Positions 25,201 to 37,150 of a stretch of DNA of 64,000 bases are shown here, piece by piece. A model generated the notes under the pieces. That model ran no database searches and was not told where the DNA came from. It saw only the letters and a list, made by a program, of their open reading frames with translations. The stretch comes from Cranoglanis bouderius (Eukaryota > Chordata > Actinopteri > Siluriformes > Cranoglanididae), in NCBI GenBank assembly GCA_023630585.1, contig CM042539.1:3762755-3826754 (forward strand). The letters run 5' to 3'. A program made the translations under genes and the position numbers. Within the stretch, counting starts at the first letter, position 1. Every line of letters starts with the position of its first letter.

Positions 25201-25394
25201 TTAAGGCAATTAGAATGTCTCAATCATGTATTGGTCAGTTCAGCATCCGCTCAGCGGTATGTTGGGTTAAGTTATACATGTATCATCTGAGTTAATGGAA
25301 CACTTTATCCATCCCAGGTAGACCCACGTGTCCCATTCCGTGCTGTGTATATGAATAATGGATGTAAATGGTTTTGGTAAACATGCTAGAGTGG

Positions 25395-25590
25395 AGTGGG
25401 TGAAGGAGAGGATCCGCCCTGTGAGCGGCAGTAACGTGAATCTCGCCACCTCTCGCTCATTCACACTGCAGCGGTTTGGTGCAGCGGTTTGGCTTCTCGA
25501 CTGTCGAGCTGCTCTGACTCTAACTCGGTCCTTAAAAAGAAAACCTTCCCGACGCAGACACTGACATAAAACACTGCCGAACTTTGAACC
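25395..25590 (+). promoter_or_regulatory. cd99l2: 5' UTR / promoter region of cd99l2
   Basis: This block is richer in G+C and CpG than its surroundings and leads directly to the cd99l2 start codon. I see no clear TATA box at a defined distance. The sequence around the start, gaaccATGag, has a purine-poor -3 (c), so it is a moderate Kozak context. Confidence 0.4.
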
Positions 25591-25710
25591 ATGAGGAGGT
25601 TTTCGGTGTGGTCTCTTTTGGCCCTTTTTTCGCTGTTAGCACTGGGAGGTGAGTGAAGCCCGTCGGCCCTCTTTTGTTGAAACCCCCGGCGCTTCAACAT
25701 GCCGACTTCA

Positions 25711-25743
<33 letters not shown>

Positions 25744-28700
25744 GTGTTAACTAGTTTATATTTTCTAACGGTTTTGTAGCACATTAGAAATTGTGGCTTT
25801 TCACGCACCGTTTGGCTCCAATTGTGAGAAACTATTAGACACTGTGTACAGTAGTCTAGACCGTGTCTGCCTTCATAGTCTGGGTTTTACACGCCAAAGC
25901 TTCAGTCCACAGGTTTTCCTCACGCAATGTCAAATGTGACTTTTATAGGCCTACCTTAGTAAAATATTTCATTTAGCTACTGTGTCAGTCTGTATGTACC
26001 GTTGCACATTATGCGGTGCGACAGTCAGCATTTCCATGAGAGTATTTGTGCCATATTGCAGTGAATATAACCTACTGATGATGCATGTATTTCATATAGA
26101 GTAGATTGCTTTTCTTTCTCAGATCTTAGTCTAAATACGCGGATTAATTATGACACCTTTTCATTTTTTTAAATTTTTTTTTTTACTGATTAATCGTCAG
26201 TATTACGAGCTACAAAAAAAATGCACTTTGTAAATCATAATAAAATTATTATTCCGACGCAGGAAATGGCCAAATATAACGAGATAAATAAGCCTATGGA
26301 CCGAAATTGCGTGATTTCACATCCGTCCTAAGGTTTAAAGAGTCACGATTGTATCCAATTTGCGAATGATATTACAGTCTATGAGAAATCAGCCCTGTGG
26401 GTCTGGACTGGAAACACGCCCATATTAACAATAGCGGTGTCGCCGGTCTCGTGCGCTCTCTAGAAGCGTGCAGGTGGAACTCAGTGCGCATGCGCGTGCT
26501 GGGCCAGCGTGAGCCCAGGTGCAGCGTAGCATGGGTTTTGGGGACTGCGGAATACGGGGAGATACCATCGCGTTTTGACAAGGGGTGGTGACGGTACAAG
26601 AACGTGCTTTTTTTTTTTCTTTTTTTTTAAGGGCGAAAACTTTTTTAAGGCTATTTCGTACCACTAAGACGGTGCCGTGGTGGTAATTTCCACGTTGGAG
26701 TTTATGCGAGCGGCATTTGTCTTGTTAGTGGCGAGCCAATATCATGCAGCTTTAGTGTCCCCCACCCATACTTTGCAGTAGTCTACCCACCCAAAAAAGC
26801 CCGAATGAGGAGTTGCAGCCAGTGTAAAGACTCATGTCTCCTGTCTCCTCTGCTCCATCAGCCACACCCTCTGCTGTGTTTGTAATCAGATCCATGCTAG
26901 AAGCCATGTGCTTAACCTCATCTCATTGAATTCATTATTTATGCAAGGATGTGTATAGATCTGTGTCCAGGCTTTATGCATTTTGCAACCATTAGGCTAT
27001 TACCGGACACCTTTACTGCTCTGTCACAATAAAATGAGAAAGGAAAAAGTCTGACATCAGTACATCATTAACAGTCGCGCAGGGATTCAAGAATGGGTTA
27101 ATGCAATTATAGTATGTTTGGGAAAGTGAAGATATTAGATCAGCCCATATATCTGTTATCAAATATGAAATCAATTGCATATAACCAGATGCGCTCATTC
27201 CTGTATTGAGAATCCAAATTCACGTACGATACAGTCATGACTCGAAACTCACAAAAGCAGACGGGTAAATTCCACTCTGCTGCCTCGGATACTTCCAGCA
27301 CACACAGTGGTGCTTGAACCCTTTAAAATTGTCTAGATTTCTGCATAAATGTGACCTAAAACAGCATCAGATTTTCAGACAAGTCCTAAAAGTAGACAAA
27401 GAGAACCCAATTAAACAAATGGGACAAAAATATTACACTTGATCATTTATTTATTGCCGAAAAGGATCCGATGTTACATATCTGTGAGTGGCAAAAGTAT
27501 GTGAACCTCTAAGGTTAGCAGTTAATTTGAAGGTGAAATTAGAGTTTTCAGTCAATGAGACGATGATCAGGCGAGAGTGCCCTGTCTTATTTAAAGAACA
27601 GGGATCTGTCGAAGTCTGATCTTCACAACACATGTTTGTGAAGGTGTATAATGGCACGAACAAACGAGATTTCTGAGGACCTCAGAAAGAGTTGTTGATG
27701 GTAATCAGGAAGGAAAAGGTTACAAACCATCTCTAAAGAGTTTGGACTCCACCAATCCACAGTCAGACAGATTGTGTACAAATTGAGGAATTTCATGACC
27801 ATTGGTCCCCTCCCCAGGAGTGTTCAATCGACAAAGATCACTCCGAGAGCGAGACGTGTAATAGTCCTCGAGGTCACAAAGGAACCCAGGGTAACTTCAA
27901 AGCAACTAAAAGCCTCTCTGACATTGGCAAATGTTAATGTTCATGAGTCCACCATCAGGAGAACACTGAACAACAGTGGTGTTCATGGCAGGGTCGCAAG
28001 GAGAAAACCACTGCTCTCCAAAAAGAATACTGCTGCCCATCTGCATCTGCTAAAGATCACGTGGACAAGCCAGCAGTCTACAGGTAAAATGTTTTGTGGA
28101 TGGATGAGACCAAAATAGAAGTTTTTGATTTAAATGAGAAGCGTTACGTTTGGACAAAGGAAACCACTGCATTCCAGCATAAGAACCTTATCCCATCTAT
28201 GAAACATGGTGGTGGCAGTATCATAGTTTGGGCCTGTTTTGCTGCGTCTGGGCCAGGACGGCTTGCCATCATTGATGGAACAATGAATTCTGAATTATAC
28301 CTGCAAATTCTAAAGAAAAACATCAGGACATCCTTCCGTGATCTGAATCTTAAGAGAAAGTGGCTCATGCAACAAGACAGCAATTCCTCCAAGCCGATGT
28401 GCAGGACTGATCAACAGTTACCAGAAATGTTTAGTTGCAGTTATTGCTGCACAAGGGGGTCACACCAGATACTGAAAGCAAAGGTTCACATACTTTTGCC
28501 ACTCACAGATATATAATATTGGATAATTTTCCTCAATAAATAAATGACAAAGTATAATTTTTTTTGTATCATTTGTTTAATTGCGTTCTCTTTATCTACT
28601 TTTAGGCCTCGTGTGAGAATCTGCTGATGTTTTAGGTCATATTTATGCAGATATATAGAAAATTGTAAAGAATTCACAAACTTTCAAGTACCACTGTAGT

Positions 28701-31700
28701 TAATATGTTCTTCAGAAGCCATTTTGCTTCTCTGCTGTGGCAGGAAATGTAGAGTAAGCGATAGACACGTGGGTTTGGTCACATGTGACATGGTGGTAGC
28801 ATGCTGAGCTGGGCCTGGCAGCAGTGCACATGGTGCATGGTGTTTTTAGTGCTGTTACTAATCCTGGCATAGAGTGCAAAGACCTCTGTCCAGAAAAAAA
28901 ATAGCTGCAGAGAGAGTGACAGAGATAAGACTTACAGACAGGGAAGAAGGCTACAGAAGGCTTCTGGTAGTGTAGAACATCACACAAGTGAAATAAAGTG
29001 AAGATCAGTGATGTAAAAGAAAAAAAAAAACAGTGGGTACCTAGTTAAGGACAAATGCCTTGTTTGTTTTAAAATGATGTTCTCAGACAGTTCTCCAGAC
29101 GTCCCGATCTTAAACTATAAGCTCTTTAGTCAAAATGACACACAAGGAAAAATCCTGTTTGAAATATCATCATTGTGAGTTATGTGCATACAAAAGGGTT
29201 TCTTGTGTATTATGAATATTGCCATTGTGCACCGACCAGCTGTCATTTTCTTGCCTTTGTTTTTATCAAACGAGGCTGGAATGTTTGTCATGCTGTGAGA
29301 TGTCTATGTTAAAAGTCCTTGAATGAAATAATATCGTGATGCTATTCTACAAATTAATCCACGTTTTAGGTTTAGGATCGTTTTGGGAGATTGAATGTGA
29401 CTAGTTTTCCTGTACTGTGGCTATTTAAATGTCAGTGTTGCCAGTGAATGTTATCAGAATGTCTTTTGTTCATGGTTTAGATTTAAAAAATAAAATAAAA
29501 AACGTACCATGTTTGGTGTTCTAGGTCTGGCACAGGACCTCGACCTGGCCGATGCTTTAGATGATGGAGACAAGCCTCGTAAGTGAATGTTTTCTCCTAA
29601 ATGTTTTTTTTTTGCCTTGATAAAGCCACAGTAACCTTCTCTAATGTTCGGCTGAAAACAGGCCAATTTTATTACTGAAAATGAACAACATGAATGTTCT
29701 GGGTTTCATTTCCAGAATCAAGGGTTTGTTTTTTGTTTAAGGATATTTTTATTACAGTAATTGTCATGTTGACAAGGTGAAATTAGATTTTGGACTCAAA
29801 ATGATTCATCCTATACAGATAAATACAGAATATTATTCTCCACTGTCAAAGAGACACGTGTTGCTAATTAGTAAGCAGAAAACAAAGTTTAAGTGTAAAA
29901 TCTTCTGTGATGTTTTGCTTCCCCCAGCTACTCCAAAGCCCAAGGAAAACGAGCAACCTGGAGGAGCAGGTACAGGTGGAGGAGATCACAGCCCAACTGC
30001 TTTTAATAAATAAATAGCTTCAATTAGTATTTAAATTACTTCCTACACTGTAGTACATCTCTCATGTCCTAAAGAACTGTCTGATGACTGATAACAGATT
30101 CTCCTCAGTTGTTGTTCTAACACAGGCCTTTGTGTTGCTCGGTAGGACCTCCTGTCATGCCCAAAGATCCTGTCAAGCCTAAAGACCCTGTTAAGCCTAA
30201 AGACCCTGTTAAGCCCAAAGACCCTGTTAAGCCCCCAACTAAACCCACAAAAGGTGAGAGTCATCAATACGAACCCAATTTCTGTCTTGCCTCAAATGAA
30301 CAGATGATGATATTTTCTAACTGCCTATTTCCAGCTGTTTCTTTTCAAGCTTGGCCTCTACTAATTCATGCACTTTCTCTAGAAATCAGCGTGTTGTTCT
30401 GCCAAAGACACAGATCTGGTTCCTCAGCATCACAACACGCTCTGTCTGCCAGCATGCATCGATTTTTTTTGTGGTCCCAGGTTGAGCAGGGCTACAGCAT
30501 TTATCTAGCACATAAACAACCCACAGACCCTTAAGTACCTGGCAGACACCAAACGCTATTAGGAAAAGTGGATTTATGGGTTAAAGAACAGGCTGAGTTA
30601 TTTCAGGTTAGTCTTAAGCTGAAACCAATGTCACCTTGTCTTGACTCATATCAGGGCTGCCTTTAGGTGAGTGCAAATCAGTAGCAATAAATACAAAGGT
30701 GGTGTACTCTCCAAGACCCTATTGTGTAAACACTATGATAATATTCTTCTTATAGGAATTGACTATAAAAAACAACAACAACAGCAGCAGCCAGTGCAAA
30801 TTCTAGACATTCTCCAGTTTTACGATAACAGACATGGCCATTAATCATGACTGTTTTAAAGGGACTTGGTGTTAAACAGTGCAACATTTAATCACTAAGT
30901 TCAACGTAGTTTTTATGTTGTTTATACACAGTGGGTCTCGTTCTAACACTAATGCCGAGTCATTATTTAAATCCTCACTTCAGCTATAAAGCAACTCTTG
31001 TGTGTGTCTTTAACCTTTACTAACCTGCTAGCCTTTACTGACAGAGGAGACCCTTGCTGATTTCTTTGAGCCAACCGTGCGGCCCGCTTTGTTGCCCCGC
31101 ACAACCTCCAGATCCCTCCGAACCTCTGCCCCGCCTCGCAAGGCCGGTGTGTATCGTGTTGTCTGTGTCCCTCGGTGGAGCCACTCGTAGTCCCTGAGTC
31201 TGTGTGTGTGTGTGTGTGTCCATTTGTAGAGGCAGATTCAAAGCACATGAGGAAAACACTTATCACTGTAATTCCTTGCATCATTAGTTTGTAATAAACC
31301 TGCCACCATTTTTCCTTTAATGCTTTGAGTTTAAAGCTTTTCGATGGGAATCAATGTTTTGATTCAGAAAAGTGTCTATGTTTTGTGCCCGTTGACCTTT
31401 TTCTTTCATGCCCATAAATTCACTACAAGTATAATCACCAGTGCTGCCTGCATGCACGTTTCAGTGCACTCTTCAGCCACCATTTCCACTCTTTTCTGCC
31501 TTAACTATAACCCTGCATGCCAACCTCACATCACTATATCCATTCTTTTATACCATCTACTGTATCAAATGGTATGTGTCAAACACTATGTGTCATATTT
31601 TATATGAAACAAGGTATGTTTATCTATTCAGTAGGAAAGTAAGTTATGGGAAAATAAGCAATGCACCACACATCTCAAAGTGTTTTATTTCTCTTATACC

Positions 31701-34700
31701 ACAGCAATTAGCCAGTTGTCCTTTAATAATTACTAATTACAAGTAATAACAATTTAGTTCTTGTTATAATTTTCGTTAGATCCCAGCCAACAGCTATAAA
31801 GTCGTTCTCTACCAGCTTCTCTCTCTCTCTCTAACCAAATAAGACAACAAATACAGCTTGTCACATAACTGAAAGTCCTCATTCCTGATGGCTTTCCTGT
31901 TAAATAAACATCTTCTTGCAGAAAGCTTCACCAGAGCAATGATTATAGTCTTTCTTTTTTTTTTTTTTAACACTTCTTAAAAATCTATTTTGTTAGGCTT
32001 AAATTATATGAGCATCTGCCATACAAGTCCCCATGAATGAGCTGTTACTATAGAAACAATAACATATTAGAATGAGACGTGCCGTTATATAGAAAATTAA
32101 CCAGTCCCTTCCGAGATTTGAGAATTCAACAGTGCTGTGGTATAATGATGCATATTGGCTTATTAATAGGTGTTAGCATCATTGTGACATTTTTCAGGCT
32201 TAACTAATTATATAATCATGATATTGTTATTATATATTTATACAGATGTCGTAAAAATGCACACACAATAATATACGACACTCATCTCTTAGGTCCAATG
32301 GAGTTTGACCTTGAGGATGCTTTGCACCCTGAAAATGACAAGAAAAATAAAGATGGTAAGTATTTATTTCTGTACGACTTGTATGGCAGTCCACCCACAA
32401 CCACATGTTGGTTTTCCTTCAATTTGTCACTTGTACATTTATAAAAAATTAAAAAAAAACACCGCTTTAGGACTTTTTCTAGTTTACTGAAAGCTCAGTT
32501 TCAATTCAGAAACAGGAATCCAGTGTGGCAGAGCAGAATAAATAGGTGAGCAGGTCTTTATTTTGTGCTCTTATTCTACTGCACTACCTAGTATCAAACA
32601 CTTTTCAAATATCAGCCAGTGGGCTGTTTTTCAGAAGGATAATTCTGAATGTGTAATGGGTTCCATGGCAGGACCTAAACTGTGCCTGAAAAAACAAACA
32701 AACAAAAAAAAACTCTCAGCCATCTAAAGGTCAGCTAAAGCTTTCAAATGTTAAAAGTGGTACATAAGGCTCTCAAATGGTTCAACAGAAAAGCATTTAC
32801 GCTCATACTGGTGATCCCTGGAAGACGCCACAGCTGTCTGTCATTGGGAGTTAGGAGGGCAAAATTGGCCATGCTGTCCGGGTGGGAGTGATGGCATACT
32901 GTCTCCCTTGTCAATCACAGTGACACTAGGCAATTGGGGTGTCTATGAGCTCACGTATGCAGAACAGGGCAGATAGCTCTTTCCTCCAAGTGTGTGATGC
33001 AGCATGAGCAGCAGTTCAAAAAGATGCGTTGGTTGGCTTCATGTGTCTCGGAGGAAGCATGTGATAGCCCTCACCTTCCCTGGTTGGAACCCGTTGTATG
33101 ATAGGGGAAAGCTGGCTAGTGGGTGGGAACTGGCAGATGATAAAATTGCGGGGGAAATGCAAAAAAAAAAATTGTTTCTAGGTTGCTAGTATTTGTTCTG
33201 TAGTCATTTAACACTGAAGAAGACAATTGTTTGATAATATGGAAGAAGTGTGAAAGTGAAATGAGAGGGGGAATCCATGGCATCTTGTGTTCCTGTCAGA
33301 TAAAGGCTTTGGAGGAGGTGACAGCAGGCCTGGTATCAGTGGTGGAAATGGTGGTAAGGAACACACACTGTTTATGGGTGACGCTGTCATGGGAATGCAA
33401 TCTATATCTCACTTCCCTCTGTCTTCTGTCTGCTATGATGTTGAAAGGATTTTCTCCTGCATCAGATTTGAAATCCACCTTTGCCATTAATAAGGTCTAA
33501 TCAGCAGTCTGGCTCTGATTATAATCCTGTGAGATGTAAGAAACACACCCTACTAATAAGCCACCCACCATGATTCTGTCCTGCTGCTGTACAGAACATA
33601 TAATCAGCACACCTGCATGGTTCTTGCTTATGGTTATAGCTGCCTGGTTTGCAGATTTCCTGACGTGTCTTCTGTTGGATCTTCTCTTCAGCTTTCCTTT
33701 CCTTTGGACTATCAGATCATTCTTTCCTGCTTTTGGAGGATAACCTCTCACTTTGATTCCCGTTGAGGAGTTTCTATAGTGTTGGGGCATTCTGTATGTG
33801 AGAAACATTTACATGGTCCTCACAAACTAACAGTCTTCATCTAACTTCACAGGAGACCAGCTTTCAGATCGTGACCTGGCTGGTGTGATTAAAGATGGCA
33901 CCTACCATCCGGACAAAGGGACAGGTAGTATATTAGACCAATTTCTACTTTTTTTTTCTTTTTTTTTTAGCACCCTTCATTCTAGAGAGAAAAAAAACAG
34001 GTCAGAGGTCTATTGTATCTGCACTAACTTTATAACACTAATAATAAATAACATGGTACTAGGGATGATTCAATAATTACAAATATCCAAAAAAAAAAAA
34101 AAATCTGTATCCCTTTACAGTGAGGTTCCCTTACGTAACATTATGTACTGGATTTCTGGATGAACTTCAGCATGAAAAAACATCTGTTTAAATGTACAGT
34201 AAAAACATCTGCGTTGACTAATGGTGATTCAATCCGTGAATAAAAATCCACATAAATGAGCAAAGGTTTAATTACAGCATGTTCCTAAATTCCTAAATAA
34301 ATTACAGAACTTTGGGTGTAAATATTAAAACATGATATTCAGTTCTGAATTTTGCCAAACATGCATCAACAAACATGGTAATTAAGGTTTTGGTTCATAT
34401 TGAGCATTAAGGGCATCATTTTGCTCATTTTTATTTTAGTGATGGTGTGAACATTGGTTATTTGGTTTATTATTTAAAAAAAAAAGTGTTATATATATGG
34501 TTAATATTGCTTGTGGTGTATTAATGCTTTATTCATGTTAAATACCGTGTTAACTGTCACTTGTGGAAAGCCTAATGTAACGAATTACCAAAAATGTTGT
34601 TTGGAGTTTTATTAATTGGTAATCAGATTGTGTTAATCATTCTCTATTTTAGGAACCAAGTGTCAGAACTCTATAATCCACCTGAAAGCAGTGCTGTTAC

Positions 34701-37150
34701 TTAAAGGCTATAAGGGGGGACTTTCTATGTGGGGGGAAAATGTATTTTTATAATCATTTATAATCAATACTTTTAATTTTACTCAAGTGAAAAATTCTGA
34801 TCATTCTGCTGATCTCTACCTGGTACGTGATTATGGGAGTGTGTGTGTGTTTCTAGGAGGACGAGGAGGTTCAGGTGGTTCAGGAGGATCAGGTGGTTCA
34901 GGAGGATCAGGTGGTGTTGTGGACCCTGCTGATGATGGTGATTATGGTAAGAAATATATTCCAGCGTAGTGTTGGTTAAAATCATTAAACATCGAACCTT
35001 CCTTTTCCAGTGTTTTATTAGAAAATATAACAAGCCAGATCAATTTCCAAGGATCCCAAATATTTCTGAGTATCTCCCCCCCCCCCCCCCCCAAATTGTT
35101 CACCTTTTTTTAGACACCATGGCAGAGACTGGCACCATCGCTGGTATTGTAAGTGCTGTTGCCATGGCGCTGGTTGGTGCAGTCAGCAGCTATATCTCTT
35201 ACCAGAAGAAGAAGCTGTGCTTCAGCATACAGCGTAAGAACTAACATCTAGCACGTTATTGCCGTATGGACCGTTTGTCCTGGCTCTTCCAGTGTACCTC
35301 ACTGTCACCTCACTCTTCCTTCACAGAGAGTCTGAATGCAGATATGGTTAAAGCAGAGAATCCAGAAGCTGTCGTGGCTCAGGAGCCTCAAGGTAGAGCT
35401 TGGATCTCTTGGATTTTTTCCCCATTGTTAGAAAGATGATTTAAACTATTACACAAAAGAGGGACAGACATGCTAAAAGAATTCATCAGACAGATATATG
35501 TTGGACATGGACATTACCCAGAGACGTCAGTGGACATCCATCACTGAGCCAGTCTGTCCTGATTTATATCCAAAGACATTGGGCCTCATTTATCAATCTT
35601 ATTGTAAAGGTGTGTGTGAATGTTTTTCTAGGCCCCACCGAACTAAAAATCTCACCAGATTTATAAAAGATTCGGGAACACTGATTTTATTCATATTCAG
35701 GTGTGTGTGATGGCCACAACACTCCATAAAAGGCTACGGCTAAGCTCACTGTGAGCTGAAGATAAAACCTTAAAACAAAAGGAATTTCTCAGAGGCAGAA
35801 GTAAAAGTTATTTTGTCTGACCGTCTATGCCAATAAAAACATATTATTTAGCAGTGTAAAAGCATATGAAAAGGGACAAAATCTGGAGACAAATTACAGA
35901 AAATGGTAATTAGGTGTAAATTACGTGAGGTGAGAAAAGGAAAAAGAAAATGGTTCATTTTACATTACATGAAAATGGAGAGAAAAGGAGATCTACACTG
36001 TACCTAGGTGATTGTTGACACTAAGCACATTGCACAAAACTACTATTTTAAATTATTCTAAGTGCCTCGGCGACTGTCGGTCAGAAATGTCTCACACCGC
36101 TGTGTTGTTACGCACACGAGAGATTATATGGTTCATTGTAGGTTGAAACATACCAGATCGGTCACTTATCTCTTTTTGAAATGTGCCAGTAGCAAGAAAT
36201 CTGCAAGCACTGACAAAAAAATAAATAATTCATCATCCAAAAATATTCAAGTTTCTTAAACTCGGCATGTGTTGATCTCCCAGTGGCCTAATGGCAGCTT
36301 AGCCATTGTACAGAACAGAGAACAGCCTTCACGAGCATTTCTTTTGTCTTAATTTATGGATTTGTGTTGGCTTGTTTTTTTTAAATTATTAATATGAAAT
36401 GACCGTTACACAAAATGTTTTATTAAAGCCACATGTGCAATTAAAATAAGTATGATTTAAACTTAGCGTAATACATACAATCTATATAAATTTACTGTAA
36501 CCAAATCAATCAAGGTTCACATTAGTGAGTAAATTTGCACAAACCTCTGAAACTCTTGTAGGATGTGAGCATTTTTCCGATGTAACAGGATTTTTCATTA
36601 ATGCCAAATTTCTAAATGCTCCCGCGAATGTTTTACGAATAGATTTGTTCAAATCCGGCTCGATAAATGAGGCAGACCGTTTGGGTGGGTTCTGGTTGGG
36701 ATTTGGTGCCTTCTTGTTTTGGTCTATATTAAGTTTGATGGTGTGTACTTAACCCCAGTAATAATCCTTTCTTCAAAAACACCTATTAATCATAGTGACT
36801 TTGACAGAAACTTTAGATGTCATATACACAAGTCAAGTCAAGTCATCGTTCCATTTTATCACGAGATAAAAACAATACACCGGACTGAATAATGTGCTAA
36901 TGGTTTGTTACAATGCAGGACAAGGACAAATGCAGCACAATAAATGAAATATACAGGAAGTTATGGGTAGTCACAAAGTAGACACACAGGACACATATGC
37001 ATGTTATAAATAGATAATTTTGTTGAAACCGTTGGCATTGCATGTGATAAACCAACTGACATCTAATAAAACTATTTTCATTTTGCAGTTCAACAAACTC
37101 TCCTCCAGCCCCCCAATGCTGAGCCGCCCACAGAAGACAACGTGGTGTAA
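25591..37150 (+). CDS. cd99l2: CD99 antigen-like protein 2, complete gene (12 coding exons)
   Basis: A single-pass type I membrane glycoprotein; in mammals CD99L2 acts at endothelial junctions in leukocyte transmigration. Coding exons: 25591-25648, 29525-29578, 29928-29969, 30146-30253, 31045-31146, 32293-32355, 33300-33353, 33853-33924, 34857-34946, 35114-35233, 35327-35392, 37089-37150 (stop TAA). All boundaries are AG...GT and every intron is phase 1. The product has about 296 residues, or 262 without the 102-nt exon, matching human CD99L2 (262). Order: signal peptide (MRRFSVWSLLALFSLLALGG), acidic DLADALDDGD motif, four Pro-Lys-Asp-Pro-Val-Lys-type repeats, second acidic motif FDLEDALHPEND, SDRDLAGVIKDGTYHPDKGTG (human SDKDLEDIVGGGEYKPDKGKG), Gly/Ser repeat, transmembrane segment and a tail with SIQQSLNADMVKAENPEAVV. 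It is convergent with mtmr1. An extra exon corresponding to human exon 2 was not found and may be absent. Confidence 0.93.
25711..25741. repeat. (CT)n microsatellite in cd99l2 intron 1
   Basis: A CT dinucleotide run 62 bp downstream of the exon 1 donor. Confidence 0.95.
27305..28696 (+). mobile_element. Tc1-like transposon, family F, defective, in cd99l2 intron 1
   Basis: 1392 bp, starting cagtggtgcttgaaccctt and ending actttcaagtaccactg, followed by TA (28697-28698). The inverted repeats are about 210 bp and contain a second gtggcaaaagtatgtgaacc motif. It lies in the sense orientation of cd99l2. Confidence 0.9.
27651..28480 (+). pseudogene. Tc1-like transposase remnant (family F)
   Basis: The start region is near 27651 (ATGGCACGAACAAACGAG, MARTNEISEDLRK). 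A frame break follows, then the HTH/linker piece (27774-28118, TSKQLKASLTLANVNVHEST) and a catalytic piece from 28094 with the first Asp (WMDETKIEVFD) and the second Asp (WLMQQDSN). The sequence then jumps to the C-terminal end near 28400, so the Asn-Pro-Ile-Glu block is deleted. The family E copy has lost the same region. Confidence 0.87.
30146..30253 (+). CDS. cd99l2: cd99l2 exon with tandem Pro-Lys-Asp-Pro-Val-Lys repeats
   Basis: A 108-nt phase-1 exon encodes four near-identical six-residue units (PKDPVK) and a PPTKPTKG tail. The DNA is an 18-bp tandem repeat (aagccYaaagaccctgtt), so copy number may vary between individuals or species. It forms part of the extended, probably O-glycan-poor but charged, ectodomain stalk. 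An apparent open frame that runs on to 30534 is read-through into the intron. Confidence 0.88.
31045..31146 (+). CDS. cd99l2: cd99l2 102-nt in-frame exon, possibly alternative
   Basis: The acceptor is gcctttactgacag and the donor gtgtgtatc. In phase 1 it reads EETLADFFEPTVRPALLPRT followed by a Thr/Ser/Arg/Pro-rich stretch ending RKAG. It sits exactly where human CD99L2 has its second Thr/Arg/Pro-rich stretch (TTTTKRPVTTRAPA) before the second D-L-x-D-A-L motif, which supports it. The donor is weaker than those of the neighbouring exons and both ends are phase 1, so skipping would keep the frame. It could also be a constitutive exon. Confidence 0.7.
31990..32155 (-). mobile_element. MITE family M copy in a cd99l2 intron
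   Basis: It contains aatgagctgttactatagaaa and gagaattcaacagtgctgtg, the reverse complement of landmarks in the copy at 15838-16040, and similar in orientation to 44754-44925. Diverged and non-coding. Confidence 0.5.
32770..33170 (+). repeat. degraded teleost interspersed repeat in a cd99l2 intron
   Basis: Landmarks include gggagtgatggcatactgtc, gtgacactaggcaattgggg, gagctcacgtatgcagaaca and gcagcatgagcagcagttc. These match a short fish repeat I recognise only by its general layout. An open frame at 33004-33189 lies within it and is not a gene. Confidence 0.45.
34857..34946 (+). CDS. cd99l2: cd99l2 Gly/Ser-repeat exon
   Basis: A 90-nt phase-1 exon reads GRGGSGGSGGSGGSGGVVDP then ADDGDY. The repeat is built from a 9/18-bp tandem unit (ggttcaggtggttcaggag). 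The acceptor follows a (GT)n run, gtgtgtgtgtttctag. It encodes a flexible linker just before the membrane-proximal exon. The human protein has a short Gly/Asp-rich stretch here, so the length is a lineage-specific expansion by inference. Confidence 0.88.
35114..35233 (+). CDS. cd99l2: cd99l2 transmembrane exon
   Basis: A 120-nt phase-1 exon that carries the most conserved part of the protein: ETGTIAGIVSAVAMALVGAV followed by SSYISYQKKKLCFSIQ, against human EPGTIAGVASALAMALIGAVSSYISYQQKKFCFSIQ. The GxxxG-like small-residue face (GAVSS) and the basic stop-transfer KKK are visible. A poly-C run lies 22 bp upstream of the acceptor (35078-35092). Confidence 0.95.
35583..36673. mobile_element. non-autonomous DNA element in the last cd99l2 intron
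   Basis: Ends gcctcatttatcaatctt (35583) and cgataaatgaggc (ending 36673) are inverted over about 12 bp. The 1.1-kb interior has no transposase and shows further weak internal symmetry. I could not define a target duplication, so the class (hAT or PIF/Harbinger) is unknown. Confidence 0.5.

Noticed and set aside
30130..30534. 134-codon open frame as a separate gene
   Set aside because: Its first part is the cd99l2 repeat exon and the rest is read-through past a good gtgagag donor into the intron.
34787..34969. 60-codon Gly/Ser protein
   Set aside because: It is the cd99l2 Gly/Ser exon plus intronic flanks; splice sites at both ends define the real exon.
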